From Tabrizicola fusiformis (GTDB lineage: Bacteria > Pseudomonadota > Alphaproteobacteria > Rhodobacterales > Rhodobacteraceae), in the NCBI RefSeq assembly GCF_013328815.1, contig NZ_JABUHN010000001.1, forward strand, positions 62,001-126,000: a stretch of 64,000 bases of DNA, written 5' to 3'. Of this stretch, positions 8,877 through 17,802 are shown one piece after another (the first letter of the stretch is position 1; each line of letters starts with the position of its first letter). Made by a program: the position numbers and the translations under genes. A model generated the notes under the pieces. The model did not search any database, had not been told where the DNA came from, and saw only the letters and a list, made by a program, of their open reading frames with translations.

Positions 8877-10493
8877 ATGAGCTATGATGCCCTGATCATC
8901 GGCGCGGGTCATAACGGGCTGGTGGCGGCCTGCTACCTTGCGCGGGCGGGTCTGAAGGTTTGCGTGGTCGAGAAGAACAACTGGATCGGTGGTGCGGCGG
9001 TCAGCCGCGAGCTTTACCCCGGCTTCACCTATTCCAACTGTTCCTATGTCAGCAGTCTGTTCCGGCCCGAGATCATGCGCGATCTGGAACTGTCAAAGCA
9101 CGGATTGCAGATTCTGCCCTATGAGGGCGGGGCGATGTTCACCGAAAGCGGCGGCTATCTGGGCATGTTCCGCGACCATGATGCCAACCGCCGCGAGATG
9201 GCCCGCCATTCGAAACGCGATGCCGAGGCTTATGACCGCTACGCCCGCGACATCCTGCGCCACTGTCGATTCATCCGCCCGCTGCTGATGCGTCGCCCGC
9301 CCGACCCGGCAAGCTTCCGGCCCCGCGACCTTGCCGAACTCGCCTGGCTGGGCAAGCAGATGTTCGATCTGTCGGAAATGGCGATGTATGACATGATCCG
9401 CTTCTGGACGATGTCGATTGCTGATTATCTGGATGAATATTTCGAGAATCCGGTGGTGAAGGCTTATCAGGCCGTCGGTTCGATCATCGGCACGGCGCTG
9501 GGGCCGATGTCGCCCGGCACCGCCTATGTGCTGCTGCATCACGCCATGGGCGATGTCGATGGCAATGTCGGTGCATGGGGCTATGCCCGTGGCGGTATGG
9601 GGTCGATCACCAAGGCGCTGGCGGCCAGTCTGCGCGCGGCGGGGGGGCAGATTCGCGCGGGTGTGGCGGTGGAGCAGGTGCTGGTCCGCAATGGCCGCGC
9701 CGTGGGTGTGGCGCTGGCCAATGGCGATGAAATCCGCGCCTCCCGCGTGGTGTCCAACATGGATGTGCGGCGGACCTTCCTGCGCCATGTCGCGGAAAAG
9801 GAGCTGCCGGGCGATTTCGTAAAGCGGGTCAAGGCGTTCAAGACGCGCGGATCATCGGGCAAGCTGAACATCGCGCTGGACGGTCTGCCGCGCTTTACCG
9901 CGCTGCCCGAGGGGGCGCCGAATGTGAAGGGTGACATGCACTTCACCGATTCCATCGAAAAGATGGAAGCCGCTTATGACGACTGGAAAGACGGCCGGTT
10001 CAGCCGCGAACCGTTTCAGGATGTGATGATCCCAACCCTGATCGACCCGACCATGACCCCGCCGGGCAAGCATTTCATGTCGTGCTTCGTGCAATATGCC
10101 CCGCCGAAAATCGAAGGCCGCGACTGGACCGATGCCGACCGTGACGCCTTTGGCAGGGCCTGCCTTGACCAGATCGAACGCGCGGCGCCGGGGTTCAAGA
10201 ATTTGGTCCTGCATGTCGAGGTCCGCACCCCGCGCGAGCTTGAGGCAGAAGTGGGTCTGACCGAGGGCAACATCTTTCAGGGCGAGCTGACCTTTGACCA
10301 GTTGCTCTTCAACCGGCCGGTGCCGGGCTATGCCGATTACCGCAGCCCGGTGCGCGACCTTTGGATCTGCGGCTCGTCCACCCATCCGGGCGGCGGGGTA
10401 ATGGGCGCGCCGGGGCGCAACGCGGCTGCGGAGATTCTGCGCGATATGAAGCTGCCCGCGAAGGACATGAGCGATGCCTATGCCGTCCTTTGA
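8877..10493 (+). CDS. FAD-dependent oxidoreductase, phytoene dehydrogenase/PYROXD2-like (first of two)
   Basis: A 538-residue flavoprotein. The N-terminus is the FAD-binding Rossmann motif IIGAGHNGLVAACYLARAG, followed by VVEKNNWIGG, as in the CrtI/PYROXD2 amine oxidase-like superfamily. The C-terminal FAD contact region ends WICGSSTHPGGGVMGAPG. The enzyme probably oxidises a C-C or C-N bond of a small metabolite; nothing links it to carotenoids, and no crt genes are near. The ATG at 8877 begins right at the FAD motif; an upstream ATG (8820) would add 19 unconvincing residues, and neither start has a strong ribosome site. It is the first gene of a long operon, divergent from the BetI-like regulator, and overlaps the second flavoprotein by 20 bases. 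Confidence 0.85.
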   Translation: MSYDALIIGAGHNGLVAACYLARAGLKVCVVEKNNWIGGAAVSRELYPGFTYSNCSYVSSLFRPEIMRDLELSKHGLQILPYEGGAMFTESGGYLGMFRDHDANRREMARHSKRDAEAYDRYARDILRHCRFIRPLLMRRPPDPASFRPRDLAELAWLGKQMFDLSEMAMYDMIRFWTMSIADYLDEYFENPVVKAYQAVGSIIGTALGPMSPGTAYVLLHHAMGDVDGNVGAWGYARGGMGSITKALAASLRAAGGQIRAGVAVEQVLVRNGRAVGVALANGDEIRASRVVSNMDVRRTFLRHVAEKELPGDFVKRVKAFKTRGSSGKLNIALDGLPRFTALPEGAPNVKGDMHFTDSIEKMEAAYDDWKDGRFSREPFQDVMIPTLIDPTMTPPGKHFMSCFVQYAPPKIEGRDWTDADRDAFGRACLDQIERAAPGFKNLVLHVEVRTPRELEAEVGLTEGNIFQGELTFDQLLFNRPVPGYADYRSPVRDLWICGSSTHPGGGVMGAPGRNAAAEILRDMKLPAKDMSDAYAVL

Positions 10494-12033
10494 CGCCCTC
10501 ATCATCGGCGCCGGGCCGAACGGGCTGGCCGCCGCGCACCGGCTGCAATCCGCTGGCCGCAAGGTGCTGCTGCTGGAGGCCGGGGTGCCGGGCGGCGGTG
10601 CGGCGGCCTGCGTTCCCTTGGCCGAAGGCTTTGCGCCGCAGCCGCTGGCGCATCTGTCGCTGAACCTTGACCCGCGTGTGGCCCATGGGGTGGAGCTTGC
10701 CCGCCACGGGCTGCGCTGGGCGGCGCCTGATCTTGCGACCACGGCGCTTTCTCCGACAGGCGGGCATCTGAGGCTGGACGGACCAGCGGGGGCTGCTTTG
10801 CAAGGTGCGGTCAGCGAGGCCGACCGCGCGGCATGGGCGGCCCTGCGCGCCCGGCTGATGCGCTTTGCTGCAGTTCTGACGCCGTTGCGGCAGATGCCGC
10901 CGCCGCGGCTGGCGCGCGGGGCGGGCAACCCGATGCTGAAACTGGCCATGGTCGGCCTCAAGGCGCGGATGATGGGCAAGGCCGAGTTCCGCGAATTGCT
11001 GCGCATGTTTCTGACGAATGTGCATGACGCGCTGAATGATGAGCTGACCGATCCGCTGTTGAAAGGCGCGCTGGCCTTTGATGCCACGCTGGGCACCTGG
11101 CTTGCTCCGCGCTCGCCCAATTCGCTGCTGTTGTGGCTTGACCGGCTGTCGGGCGGGGTGGGCGGCGTGCAGGGCGCCATCGGCCTGCCTGCGGGCGGGA
11201 TGGGGGCGTTGGCCTCGACCATGGTCGCGGCGGTTCAGGCGAAGGGCGTTTCGCTGCGCAGCAATGCCCGCGTGGCCCGGGTGCTGGTCGAGGGCGACCG
11301 TGCGGCAGGCGTTGTGCTGGACAGCGGTGAGGAAATCCGGGCGCCGCTGGTGGTGTCCAGCCTGTCGCCCAAGGCGACGCTGCTGGGGCTGGTCGGGTCG
11401 CGGCATCTGGATGCCGGGCTGATCACGCGGGCGCGGCACCTCAAGGCGCGGGGCGGGGCGGCCAAGCTGCATCTGGCCTTGCGCGGGCTGCCGGATTTTC
11501 GCGGGGCCGATCCGAAGACTCGTCTGGTCATCGCCCCATCGGAGGAGGCTGTGGAGCGGGCCTTCAACCCGGTGAAATACGGCCAGGTGCCCGAGGCGCC
11601 GGTGATGGAAATTATCCTGCCCTCGGCCTTTGAGCCGGGACATGCACCCGCCGGGCAGCATGTGCTGTCGGCCATCGTGCAATATGCCCCCCATGCGCCG
11701 AAAGACCCCGAAGTCGCCCGCGCCGTCCTGCTGGAGGCCAGCTTGCGCCAGCTTGAAGCACATGCGCCCGGCCTGCGCAGCCTGATCCTGAAGGCGGACA
11801 TGCTGATGCCCTATGACATTGAGGCGCGCTGGGGCCTGCCGGGGGGGAACTGGCACGGCGGGGAATTGTCGGTGGAGCAGATGCTGTTCCTGCGCCCCCT
11901 GCCCGGACTGGCGCAATATGCCACGCCGGTTGAGGGGTTGTGGCTGGCCTCGGTGGGTTGCCATCCGGGCGGCGGGATTTCCGGCAGCGCCGGGTGGAAT
12001 GCCGCCGGGGCGATCATGGGGGTCGGGAAATGA
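10474..12033 (+). CDS. FAD-dependent oxidoreductase, phytoene dehydrogenase/PYROXD2-like (second of two)
   Basis: A 519-residue paralogue of the preceding flavoprotein, with IIGAGPNGLAAAHRLQSAG followed by VLLLEAGVPGGGAA at the N-terminus and SVGCHPGGGISGSAGWNAAG at the C-terminus. The two copies share layout but are clearly diverged, suggesting either different steps or a heteromeric enzyme. Its start lies inside the end of the first copy and its stop overlaps the start of the GcvT-like gene (ATGA), so translation of the three is coupled. An ATG two codons later (10480) is also possible. Substrate unknown; the operon context points to an N-methylated or otherwise cationic compound. Confidence 0.84.
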   Translation: MPMPSFDALIIGAGPNGLAAAHRLQSAGRKVLLLEAGVPGGGAAACVPLAEGFAPQPLAHLSLNLDPRVAHGVELARHGLRWAAPDLATTALSPTGGHLRLDGPAGAALQGAVSEADRAAWAALRARLMRFAAVLTPLRQMPPPRLARGAGNPMLKLAMVGLKARMMGKAEFRELLRMFLTNVHDALNDELTDPLLKGALAFDATLGTWLAPRSPNSLLLWLDRLSGGVGGVQGAIGLPAGGMGALASTMVAAVQAKGVSLRSNARVARVLVEGDRAAGVVLDSGEEIRAPLVVSSLSPKATLLGLVGSRHLDAGLITRARHLKARGGAAKLHLALRGLPDFRGADPKTRLVIAPSEEAVERAFNPVKYGQVPEAPVMEIILPSAFEPGHAPAGQHVLSAIVQYAPHAPKDPEVARAVLLEASLRQLEAHAPGLRSLILKADMLMPYDIEARWGLPGGNWHGGELSVEQMLFLRPLPGLAQYATPVEGLWLASVGCHPGGGISGSAGWNAAGAIMGVGK

Positions 12034-13205
12034 ACGCGCTGACGCATTACGAAACCCCGCTTTTGCAGACGCCCTTCCACGCGCGGACGTCGGCGGCGAA
12101 CAAGATGCACAGTTGGGGGCCATGGGCGGGCTATGCCAGCGTGCTGACCTATGAAGACCTTGCGATGGAGCATTCGTCCATCCGCAACGCCGCCTCGGTC
12201 TATGATCTGTGCCCGATGGTGAAATACCGCATCGAAGGGCCAGAGGCGATGGCGTTTCTGAACCGGCTGACGGTGCGAAACGTGGCAAAGCTGTCGGTCG
12301 GCGGGGTGCAATACACGGTCTGGTGCGACGATGCCGGGCATCTGATTGACGATGGCACACTGTTCCGGATGTCGCCCGACCGCTTTCGTCTGTGCTGTCA
12401 GGAGCGGCATCTGCCCTGGCTGCTGGACTCGGCATATGGGTTCGACGTGGCCATCCGTGAAGAGACCGAAGAGGTCGCGGCCCTGTCGTTGCAGGGGCCG
12501 ACCTCGGCCAGCGTGCTGGCGGCGGCGGGGTCCGATGTGACGGGGCTGAAACCCTTTCGCATGGCCGATTTTGCCTTTGTCGGGGGTGAGGTGACCATTT
12601 CGCGCACCGGCTTCACCGGCGATCTGGGCTATGAACTTTGGACGGTGCCGGAACTGGCCCTGCCGCTCTGGGATCATCTCTTTGCCGCTGGGGCGCAACA
12701 CGGGTTGCGGCCCATCGGCTCGGATGCGCTGAACATCGCCCGGCTTGAGGCAGGGTTCATCATCACCGGCTATGACTTCACCCCCGCCCCGCAATGCGTG
12801 AGGGAAGACCGGCTGCGCAGCCCGGTCGAAATGGGGCTGGGCTGGCTGATCGACTGGGAAAAGGGCCATTTCACCGGGCGCCGGGCGCTGTTGCGGGCCA
12901 AGCCGAAATGGGCCTTCGTCGGATTGGAGGTTGACGGCAACATCGGTGCCGAAGGGGCGATCCTCTATCACGATCAAAAGACCGAGGTGGGCATGATCAC
13001 CGGCGCCTGCTGGTCGCCCACGCTGAAGAAAAGCATCGCGTTGGCGCAGGTGCAGGCGGCCCATGCGGCGGGCGGCAACCTGTGGGCAGAAATCTATGCC
13101 CTGCGCGAGCTGCATTATGCCAAGATGATGATGCGCGCCCGGGTCGTGGACCGCCCGTTCTTTCAGACCGACCGCCGCCGCGCCACGCCGCCTGCGAGGT
13201 TCTGA
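12030..13205 (+). CDS. GcvT/DmdA family folate-dependent aminomethyl- or methyltransferase
   Basis: A 391-residue protein of the glycine cleavage T-protein superfamily. Seen in sequence: RIEGPEAMAFLNRLTVRNV, VQYTVWCDDAGHLIDDGTLF (the aspartate pair matching the folate-facing Asp of T-protein), LSLQGPTSASVL, ISRTGFTGDLGYELW and LNIARLEAGF. Family members move a one-carbon unit from an N- or S-methylated substrate to tetrahydrofolate (T-protein, dimethylglycine oxidase, DMSP demethylase DmdA). No gcvH or gcvP lies nearby, so this is not the glycine cleavage system. Placed between two flavoproteins and two Rieske oxygenases, it probably captures methyl or formaldehyde carbon from demethylation. 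Confidence 0.85.
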   Translation: MNALTHYETPLLQTPFHARTSAANKMHSWGPWAGYASVLTYEDLAMEHSSIRNAASVYDLCPMVKYRIEGPEAMAFLNRLTVRNVAKLSVGGVQYTVWCDDAGHLIDDGTLFRMSPDRFRLCCQERHLPWLLDSAYGFDVAIREETEEVAALSLQGPTSASVLAAAGSDVTGLKPFRMADFAFVGGEVTISRTGFTGDLGYELWTVPELALPLWDHLFAAGAQHGLRPIGSDALNIARLEAGFIITGYDFTPAPQCVREDRLRSPVEMGLGWLIDWEKGHFTGRRALLRAKPKWAFVGLEVDGNIGAEGAILYHDQKTEVGMITGACWSPTLKKSIALAQVQAAHAAGGNLWAEIYALRELHYAKMMMRARVVDRPFFQTDRRRATPPARF

Positions 13206-14338
13206 TGCAACGCCACCCGCTGTCGCCGCGCCTTGACCACTGCCCCGAAGGGCTGCCGCGCGCTGCCTATCTTGGGGAGGAATGGTTCGGGCGCGAAATG
13301 GTGACGATCTTTGCGCGGCATTGGCTGATGGTGGGGCGGTTGGCGGATTTCACGCCCGGCACCATGCGGCGGGTGCGGCTGGGTGCGGCAGAGGTGGTGG
13401 TCTGCCGTCTGGCCGATGGCAGCGTTTCTGCCTTTCACAACTCCTGCCGTCATCGCGGATCGGAACTTTGCCGTGCCGCGGTGGAGCCTTTGGGCAAGTT
13501 GGTCACCTGCCCCTATCACGCCTGGGCCTTTGCGGCGGCGGACGGGCGTCTGGTGTCAACCGCCCATGCCGTGCCGACCGATGATTTCCGGCGTAACGAT
13601 CACGGTCTGAAAAAGGTTTCCATAAAAATATGGAGCGGCTTCCTTTTCCTCTCGCTGGCCGCCGATCCGCCGCCCCTTCTCGCCGATGTGCCGCTGACGA
13701 CACTGGACAACTGGCCCATGGCAGAATTGCAGACCGGCCACCGGCATGAGGTGGAGCTGGCCTGCAACTGGAAGACCTTCTGGGAGAATTACTCGGAATG
13801 TCTGCATTGCCCGGGCATCCACCCCGAGCTGTGCGACATGGTGCCGGTCTATGGCCGGGGCATCATGGGCGCCAGTGAGGCACTGGGTTGGACGCCCGAC
13901 GCCCCCGCCACCGCGAACCTGCGCCCCGGCGCGGAAAGCTGGACCCTGACAGGTGCCGCCTGCGCGCCCGCCTTCCCGGGGTTGACCGAGGCAGAGCGGC
14001 GGGCGGGATATACCTTTGTCACGCTCTGGCCCTCGGCCTATGTGGTGGCGCATGTGGATTATGTCCGCTTGGTGCGGCTGATGCCGCTTTCCCCGACGCG
14101 GACCCGGCTGATTGCCGAATGGCATTTCGCGCCGGAAACCCTTGCCCGCCCCGGGTTTGACGCCGCCGAAGTGGCCGCCTTTGCCAAGATCGTCCTCAAT
14201 CAGGATGCCGCCGCGGCCGAGATGAGCCAGCGCGGCATGACCTCGCCCAGCTTTGCCGCCGCGCGGCTGATGCCCGAGGAATACGAGATTCACCGCTTTC
14301 ACCAATGGGTTCTGGCCGAAATGGAGCCGCAGGCATGA
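13205..14338 (+). CDS. Rieske non-heme iron oxygenase, alpha subunit, Glu-bridge type (first)
   Basis: A 377-residue oxygenase. The Rieske cluster ligands are C81, H83, C102 and H105 (CRHRGSELC ... CPYHAW). The mononuclear iron site is ENYSECLHCPGIH with H201 and H206, and later NQDAAAAE. The residue three before H201, which bridges the Rieske and iron centres and is Asp in most ring-hydroxylating dioxygenases, is Glu here (E198), as in carnitine oxygenase CntA and related quaternary-amine enzymes. I infer C-N cleavage or demethylation rather than aromatic ring dihydroxylation. The start overlaps the previous stop (TGATG). No beta subunit gene and no reductase gene is present in the operon. 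Confidence 0.88.
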   Translation: MQRHPLSPRLDHCPEGLPRAAYLGEEWFGREMVTIFARHWLMVGRLADFTPGTMRRVRLGAAEVVVCRLADGSVSAFHNSCRHRGSELCRAAVEPLGKLVTCPYHAWAFAAADGRLVSTAHAVPTDDFRRNDHGLKKVSIKIWSGFLFLSLAADPPPLLADVPLTTLDNWPMAELQTGHRHEVELACNWKTFWENYSECLHCPGIHPELCDMVPVYGRGIMGASEALGWTPDAPATANLRPGAESWTLTGAACAPAFPGLTEAERRAGYTFVTLWPSAYVVAHVDYVRLVRLMPLSPTRTRLIAEWHFAPETLARPGFDAAEVAAFAKIVLNQDAAAAEMSQRGMTSPSFAAARLMPEEYEIHRFHQWVLAEMEPQA

Positions 14339-15552
14339 CCGAGTTTCCCCATACCACCCTTCCCATCCCCAATGACTGGGACCGGGCGGGCCTGCCCGGC
14401 TGGACCTATCATTCGCCCGAGATGTTCGCCTTGGAACGGGAAAAGCTGTTCCTGACGCATTGGCAGATCGCGGGCCATGTGAACGACATCCCTGCCCCGG
14501 GCGACTGGCTGACCTTTGACATGCTGGGAGAGCGGGCGGTGGTGATGCGCGGCGCCGATGGCGTGGTGCGGGCGTTCCACAACCTTTGCCGCCATCGCGG
14601 TGCGCGGGTCGTGGATGGAGACAAGGGGCATTGCCGCGGGTCCATCGTCTGCCCGTTCCATGGCTGGGTCTACAATCTGGACGGCACGCTGCGCGGGGCG
14701 GCGCGCCCTTCGACCTTTGGCGACATGGACCGCGACAAATTCGGCCTGATGCCGATCGAGATGGAGCTGTTCCATGGCTTTGTCTTCCTGCGCTTTGGTC
14801 CCGGGCCGCAGCCCCCGGTGGCCGAGTTGCTTGCGCCGTTCGACGCGGATTTTGCGGCCTATGATCTGAACAAGGTGGTGTCGGTGCCGACCCCCAACTG
14901 GATGACCGACCTGCCGGTGAACTGGAAATCGGTGCGCGATGTGGACAATGAAGGCTATCACGTCGCGCTGGCCCATCCGGGGCTGCAAGAGCTTTATGGG
15001 CGGACCTACCGCGACCTGCATCTGGAAAACGGGCTTTCCGTCTCGGTCGGCTGGTTCGGCGATGCGCCGGGGCGGGGCTGGTCGGTGCGCAACTATGTCC
15101 GTATCTCGCCCGAACGGCCCGATCTGCCCGGCCATCTGCAAAAGGCATGGACCTATTACGGCCTGTTTCCCAACGCGGTTTTCGCCTTCACGCCCGAAGC
15201 GGTGCAGTTCTATCAGGAAATCCCGCTGTCGCCCGGGCTGACGCGGCTGACCGGCCGCCTGTATCGCCACCCGGACGAAAGCCGGCAGGCGCGGATTGCC
15301 CGCTATCTGGCCATGCGGATCGACCGGGCCACCTCGCAAGAGGATCAGCAACTGTCGATCTGGTCGGACGAGTCGATGAAATCCGATGCTTTCGAGGGTT
15401 TTCATCTGTCCGACCTGGAATACGGATTGCGCCGCCATCACGACGGTTTGCGCGCTCTCATGCCGGTGATGACGCTGGCAGAGGCCCCGCCCGAAGGCGA
15501 AATCCGGGCCCGCAATGACGAATTGATTTGCCGTTCAGAACGACAGGGCTAA
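14335..15552 (+). CDS. Rieske non-heme iron oxygenase, alpha subunit, Glu-bridge type (second)
   Basis: A 405-residue second Rieske oxygenase, only distantly similar to its neighbour. Rieske ligands are C85, H87, C106 and H109 (CRHRGARVV ... CPFHGWVYN). The iron site is NWKSVRDVDNEGYHVALAH with H209 and H214. Here too the bridging position is Glu (E206) instead of Asp. Two oxygenases in tandem suggest two successive oxidations or demethylations, or a hetero-oligomer. The start is coupled to the previous gene by ATGA. The electron-supplying ferredoxin/flavin reductase must be encoded elsewhere. The binding-protein gene follows 33 bp downstream. Confidence 0.88.
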   Translation: MTEFPHTTLPIPNDWDRAGLPGWTYHSPEMFALEREKLFLTHWQIAGHVNDIPAPGDWLTFDMLGERAVVMRGADGVVRAFHNLCRHRGARVVDGDKGHCRGSIVCPFHGWVYNLDGTLRGAARPSTFGDMDRDKFGLMPIEMELFHGFVFLRFGPGPQPPVAELLAPFDADFAAYDLNKVVSVPTPNWMTDLPVNWKSVRDVDNEGYHVALAHPGLQELYGRTYRDLHLENGLSVSVGWFGDAPGRGWSVRNYVRISPERPDLPGHLQKAWTYYGLFPNAVFAFTPEAVQFYQEIPLSPGLTRLTGRLYRHPDESRQARIARYLAMRIDRATSQEDQQLSIWSDESMKSDAFEGFHLSDLEYGLRRHHDGLRALMPVMTLAEAPPEGEIRARNDELICRSERQG

Positions 15553-15585
15553 CCTGATCGCAAAACAAACAAGGGAGACGCCGCC

Positions 15586-16701
15586 ATGACCCTGAGCCGC
15601 CGCAAGGCCCTGATCACCCTTGGCGCCGGACTGGGCTCCGGTCTGGCGCTGCCCTATGTGCGCCCGTCCTGGGCGCAGGCGGGAACCGTAAATGTCTATA
15701 ATTGGTCCGATTATATCGGCTAAACCACCATCGCCGATTTTGAGGCGGAAACCGGGATTGGTGTGGTCTATGACCTTTATGCCTCGACCGAAGAGATGCA
15801 GGCCAAGATGCTGGCAGGCTCTACCGGCTACGACGTGGTCCTGATGAACGGCATGGGGCTGCCAAAGATGGTCACGGCCGGGGTCTATCAAAAGCCCGAC
15901 CGGGCCAAGCTGACCAACTGGAAAAATCTTGACGCCGGTATCCTCAAGATCGTGGAAGGGTTCGATCCGGGCAATGTCCATGGCGTGCCCTATATGTGGG
16001 GCTCGGTCGGGATCACATGGAACCTCGATCTGGTGGCCGAACGTCTGCCGGGCGTCGATCTGGAAGACCTCGGCACGCTGCTGAACCCCGAGAATGCGGC
16101 CAAGCTGGCCGATTGCGGCATCTCGCTCTTGGACAGCCCGACCGACTTTGGCTTCATGGTGCTGCGCTATCTGGGAATTGACCCGGATACGGCGCGTGAG
16201 CCCGAGTATCGCAAGATGGCCGAGGCGCTGGCGCCAATCCGGCCCTATGTCGCCACCTTTGACAATTCCAACTACCTCAACACCCTGCCGACGGGCGAAT
16301 TGTGCGTCGCCAACAACTGGTCGGGCGACTACAGCGTGGCCAAGACCCGCGCCGCCGAAGCCGGGCTTGAGGTGAACCTGGCCTATTTCGTGCCCAAGAG
16401 CGGGGCGCCTGCCTGGTTCGATCTGTGGTGCCTGCCTGCGGATGCCAAGAACGTCGATAATGCGCATCGGTTCATCGACTATCTGCTGCGGCCCGAGGTG
16501 GCGGCGGCCTGCAGCAATTTCACCGGCTATGCCAATGCCAATGCAGCGGCGACCCCGCTTCTGGACCCGGCGATTGCCAGCGACCCCGCGATCTATCCTG
16601 ATGCAGCCACCATGGCCCGGCTTTACACCCCCGCCCCGCAATCCGAAGAGCAGGACCGCGAAATCACCCGGGTCTGGACCGATATCAAGTCGGGTAGCTG
16701 A
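15586..16701 (+). pseudogene. PotF/PotD-type periplasmic binding protein with an in-frame stop at codon 46
   Basis: The reading frame starts at an ATG behind AAGGGAGACGCCGCC and encodes a twin-arginine-like signal (SRRKALITLGAG ... SWA), then TVNVYNWSDYIG, then TAA at 15721-15723, then TTIADFEAETGI and an uninterrupted 326-residue remainder to 16701. Counting the stop as one codon, the full frame is 372 codons, the usual length of polyamine-type binding proteins (PotD/PotF). In relatives the interrupted position is normally Glu (YIGE), and TAA is one base from GAA. No frameshift or other damage is visible, so this is either a recent nonsense mutation, a base-call error, or a gene with suppressed termination. 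Internal starts would lack the signal peptide. Confidence 0.85.
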
Positions 16702-16703
16702 GA

Positions 16704-17801
16704 ATGGCGGCCGATGTGGAACCCTTTCTGCGGATCGAAGGGGTTTCCAAGAATTTCGGTCCGTTTCAGGCGGTCAAGGATGTGAACCTGACCATCGGCA
16801 AGGGCGAGATTTTCGCCCTTCTCGGTGGGTCAGGTTGCGGCAAGACCACGCTTTTGCGGATGCTCGCGGGGTTTGAAGAGCCTTCGTCGGGCCGCATCTT
16901 TCTGGACGGACAGGACATGACCGGCGTGCCGCCGTGGGAGCGGCCCGTCCACATGATGTTTCAAAGCTATGCCCTGTTTCCGCATATGACGGTGGAAAAG
17001 AACATCGGTTACGGGCTGAAGCATGAACGGATGACCGCAGCGGAACGGACCGACCGGGTGCGCGCCATGCTGGACCTTGTGCAGTTGACGCCTTTTGCGG
17101 TGCGCAAGCCGCATCAGATTTCCGGCGGCCAGCGGCAGCGCGTGGCGCTGGCCCGCGCGCTGGCCCGGCAGCCGAAACTTCTCTTGCTGGACGAACCGCT
17201 TGCCGCCTTGGACAAGAAGCTGCGCGAACATACGCAGTTTGAACTGATGAGCATTCAGGAGCGCACCGGCGTTACCTTCATCGTGGTCACCCATGATCAG
17301 GAAGAGGCGATGACGCTGGCCGACCGCATCGCGGTGATGGACCGCGGCGCGGTGCAGCAGGTCGGCCCGCCGGGCGAGGTTTACGAGCATCCCGCCAGCC
17401 GTTTCGTGGCCAGTTTCCTCGGCTCCATCTCGCAATACGAGGCGCGGGTGCTGCGGATCGAGGGGGCCGAGGCGCTTCTGGACGTGCCCGCCTTTGAAAC
17501 CCCGGTCCGCGCCACCGCGATTCCCGGGCTGGTCGAAGGCGAAGTGCTGACCTTGGCGGTCCGGCCTGAAAAGCTGGCGATCCACCGCCATCCGCCCGGC
17601 GGCCCCAACGCCATTCCGGGGGAAATCAAGGATCTGGCCTATTTCGGCAAGGACAGCCTTTACCGGGTCACCTTGCCCTCGGGGCAGTTGATTTCCGTTC
17701 ACGCCGTCAATGCCCGCCGCGGCGGCGAGGCGCGGCCCGATTGGTATGACAAGGTTTGGGTCGCCTTCGAACCTGCCGCTGCCATCCTGTTGCGGGGGTA
17801 A
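16704..17801 (+). CDS. ABC transporter ATP-binding protein, PotA/PotG type
   Basis: A 365-residue import ATPase. Walker A is GGSGCGKTT (about residues 41-49), the signature is [16 protein letters not shown], Walker B is LLLLDEPLAALD and the switch histidine is in VVTHDQEEAM. The C-terminal TOBE domain (LAVRPEKLAIH and following) is the regulatory extension of polyamine/opine-type importers. It starts 2 bp after the binding-protein frame and ends 1 bp before the first permease. It supplies energy for uptake of the substrate handled by the upstream oxygenases. Confidence 0.93.
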   Translation: MAADVEPFLRIEGVSKNFGPFQAVKDVNLTIGKGEIFALLGGSGCGKTTLLRMLAGFEEPSSGRIFLDGQDMTGVPPWERPVHMMFQSYALFPHMTVEKNIGYGLKHERMTAAERTDRVRAMLDLVQLTPFAVRKPHQISGGQRQRVALARALARQPKLLLLDEPLAALDKKLREHTQFELMSIQERTGVTFIVVTHDQEEAMTLADRIAVMDRGAVQQVGPPGEVYEHPASRFVASFLGSISQYEARVLRIEGAEALLDVPAFETPVRATAIPGLVEGEVLTLAVRPEKLAIHRHPPGGPNAIPGEIKDLAYFGKDSLYRVTLPSGQLISVHAVNARRGGEARPDWYDKVWVAFEPAAAILLRG

Positions 17802-17802
17802 G

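Noticed and set aside
8877-12033. Carotenoid biosynthesis (crtI-like) genes
   Set aside because: The FAD motif is shared with phytoene dehydrogenases, but no other crt gene is near and the operon context is oxygenase/transport.
10309-12435. 708-codon open frame on the minus strand opposite the flavoprotein genes
   Set aside because: It is rich in Arg, Pro, His and Gln, has no domain, and mirrors the GC-rich third-position bias of the real plus-strand genes. It is a shadow frame.
12030-13205. Glycine cleavage system T-protein
   Set aside because: No gcvH or gcvP in the vicinity, and the operon contains Rieske oxygenases instead.
15721-15723. Stop codon recoding (selenocysteine or pyrrolysine) in the binding-protein gene
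   Set aside because: The codon is TAA, not TGA or TAG, no SECIS-like hairpin is evident, and relatives have Glu rather than Cys at this place.
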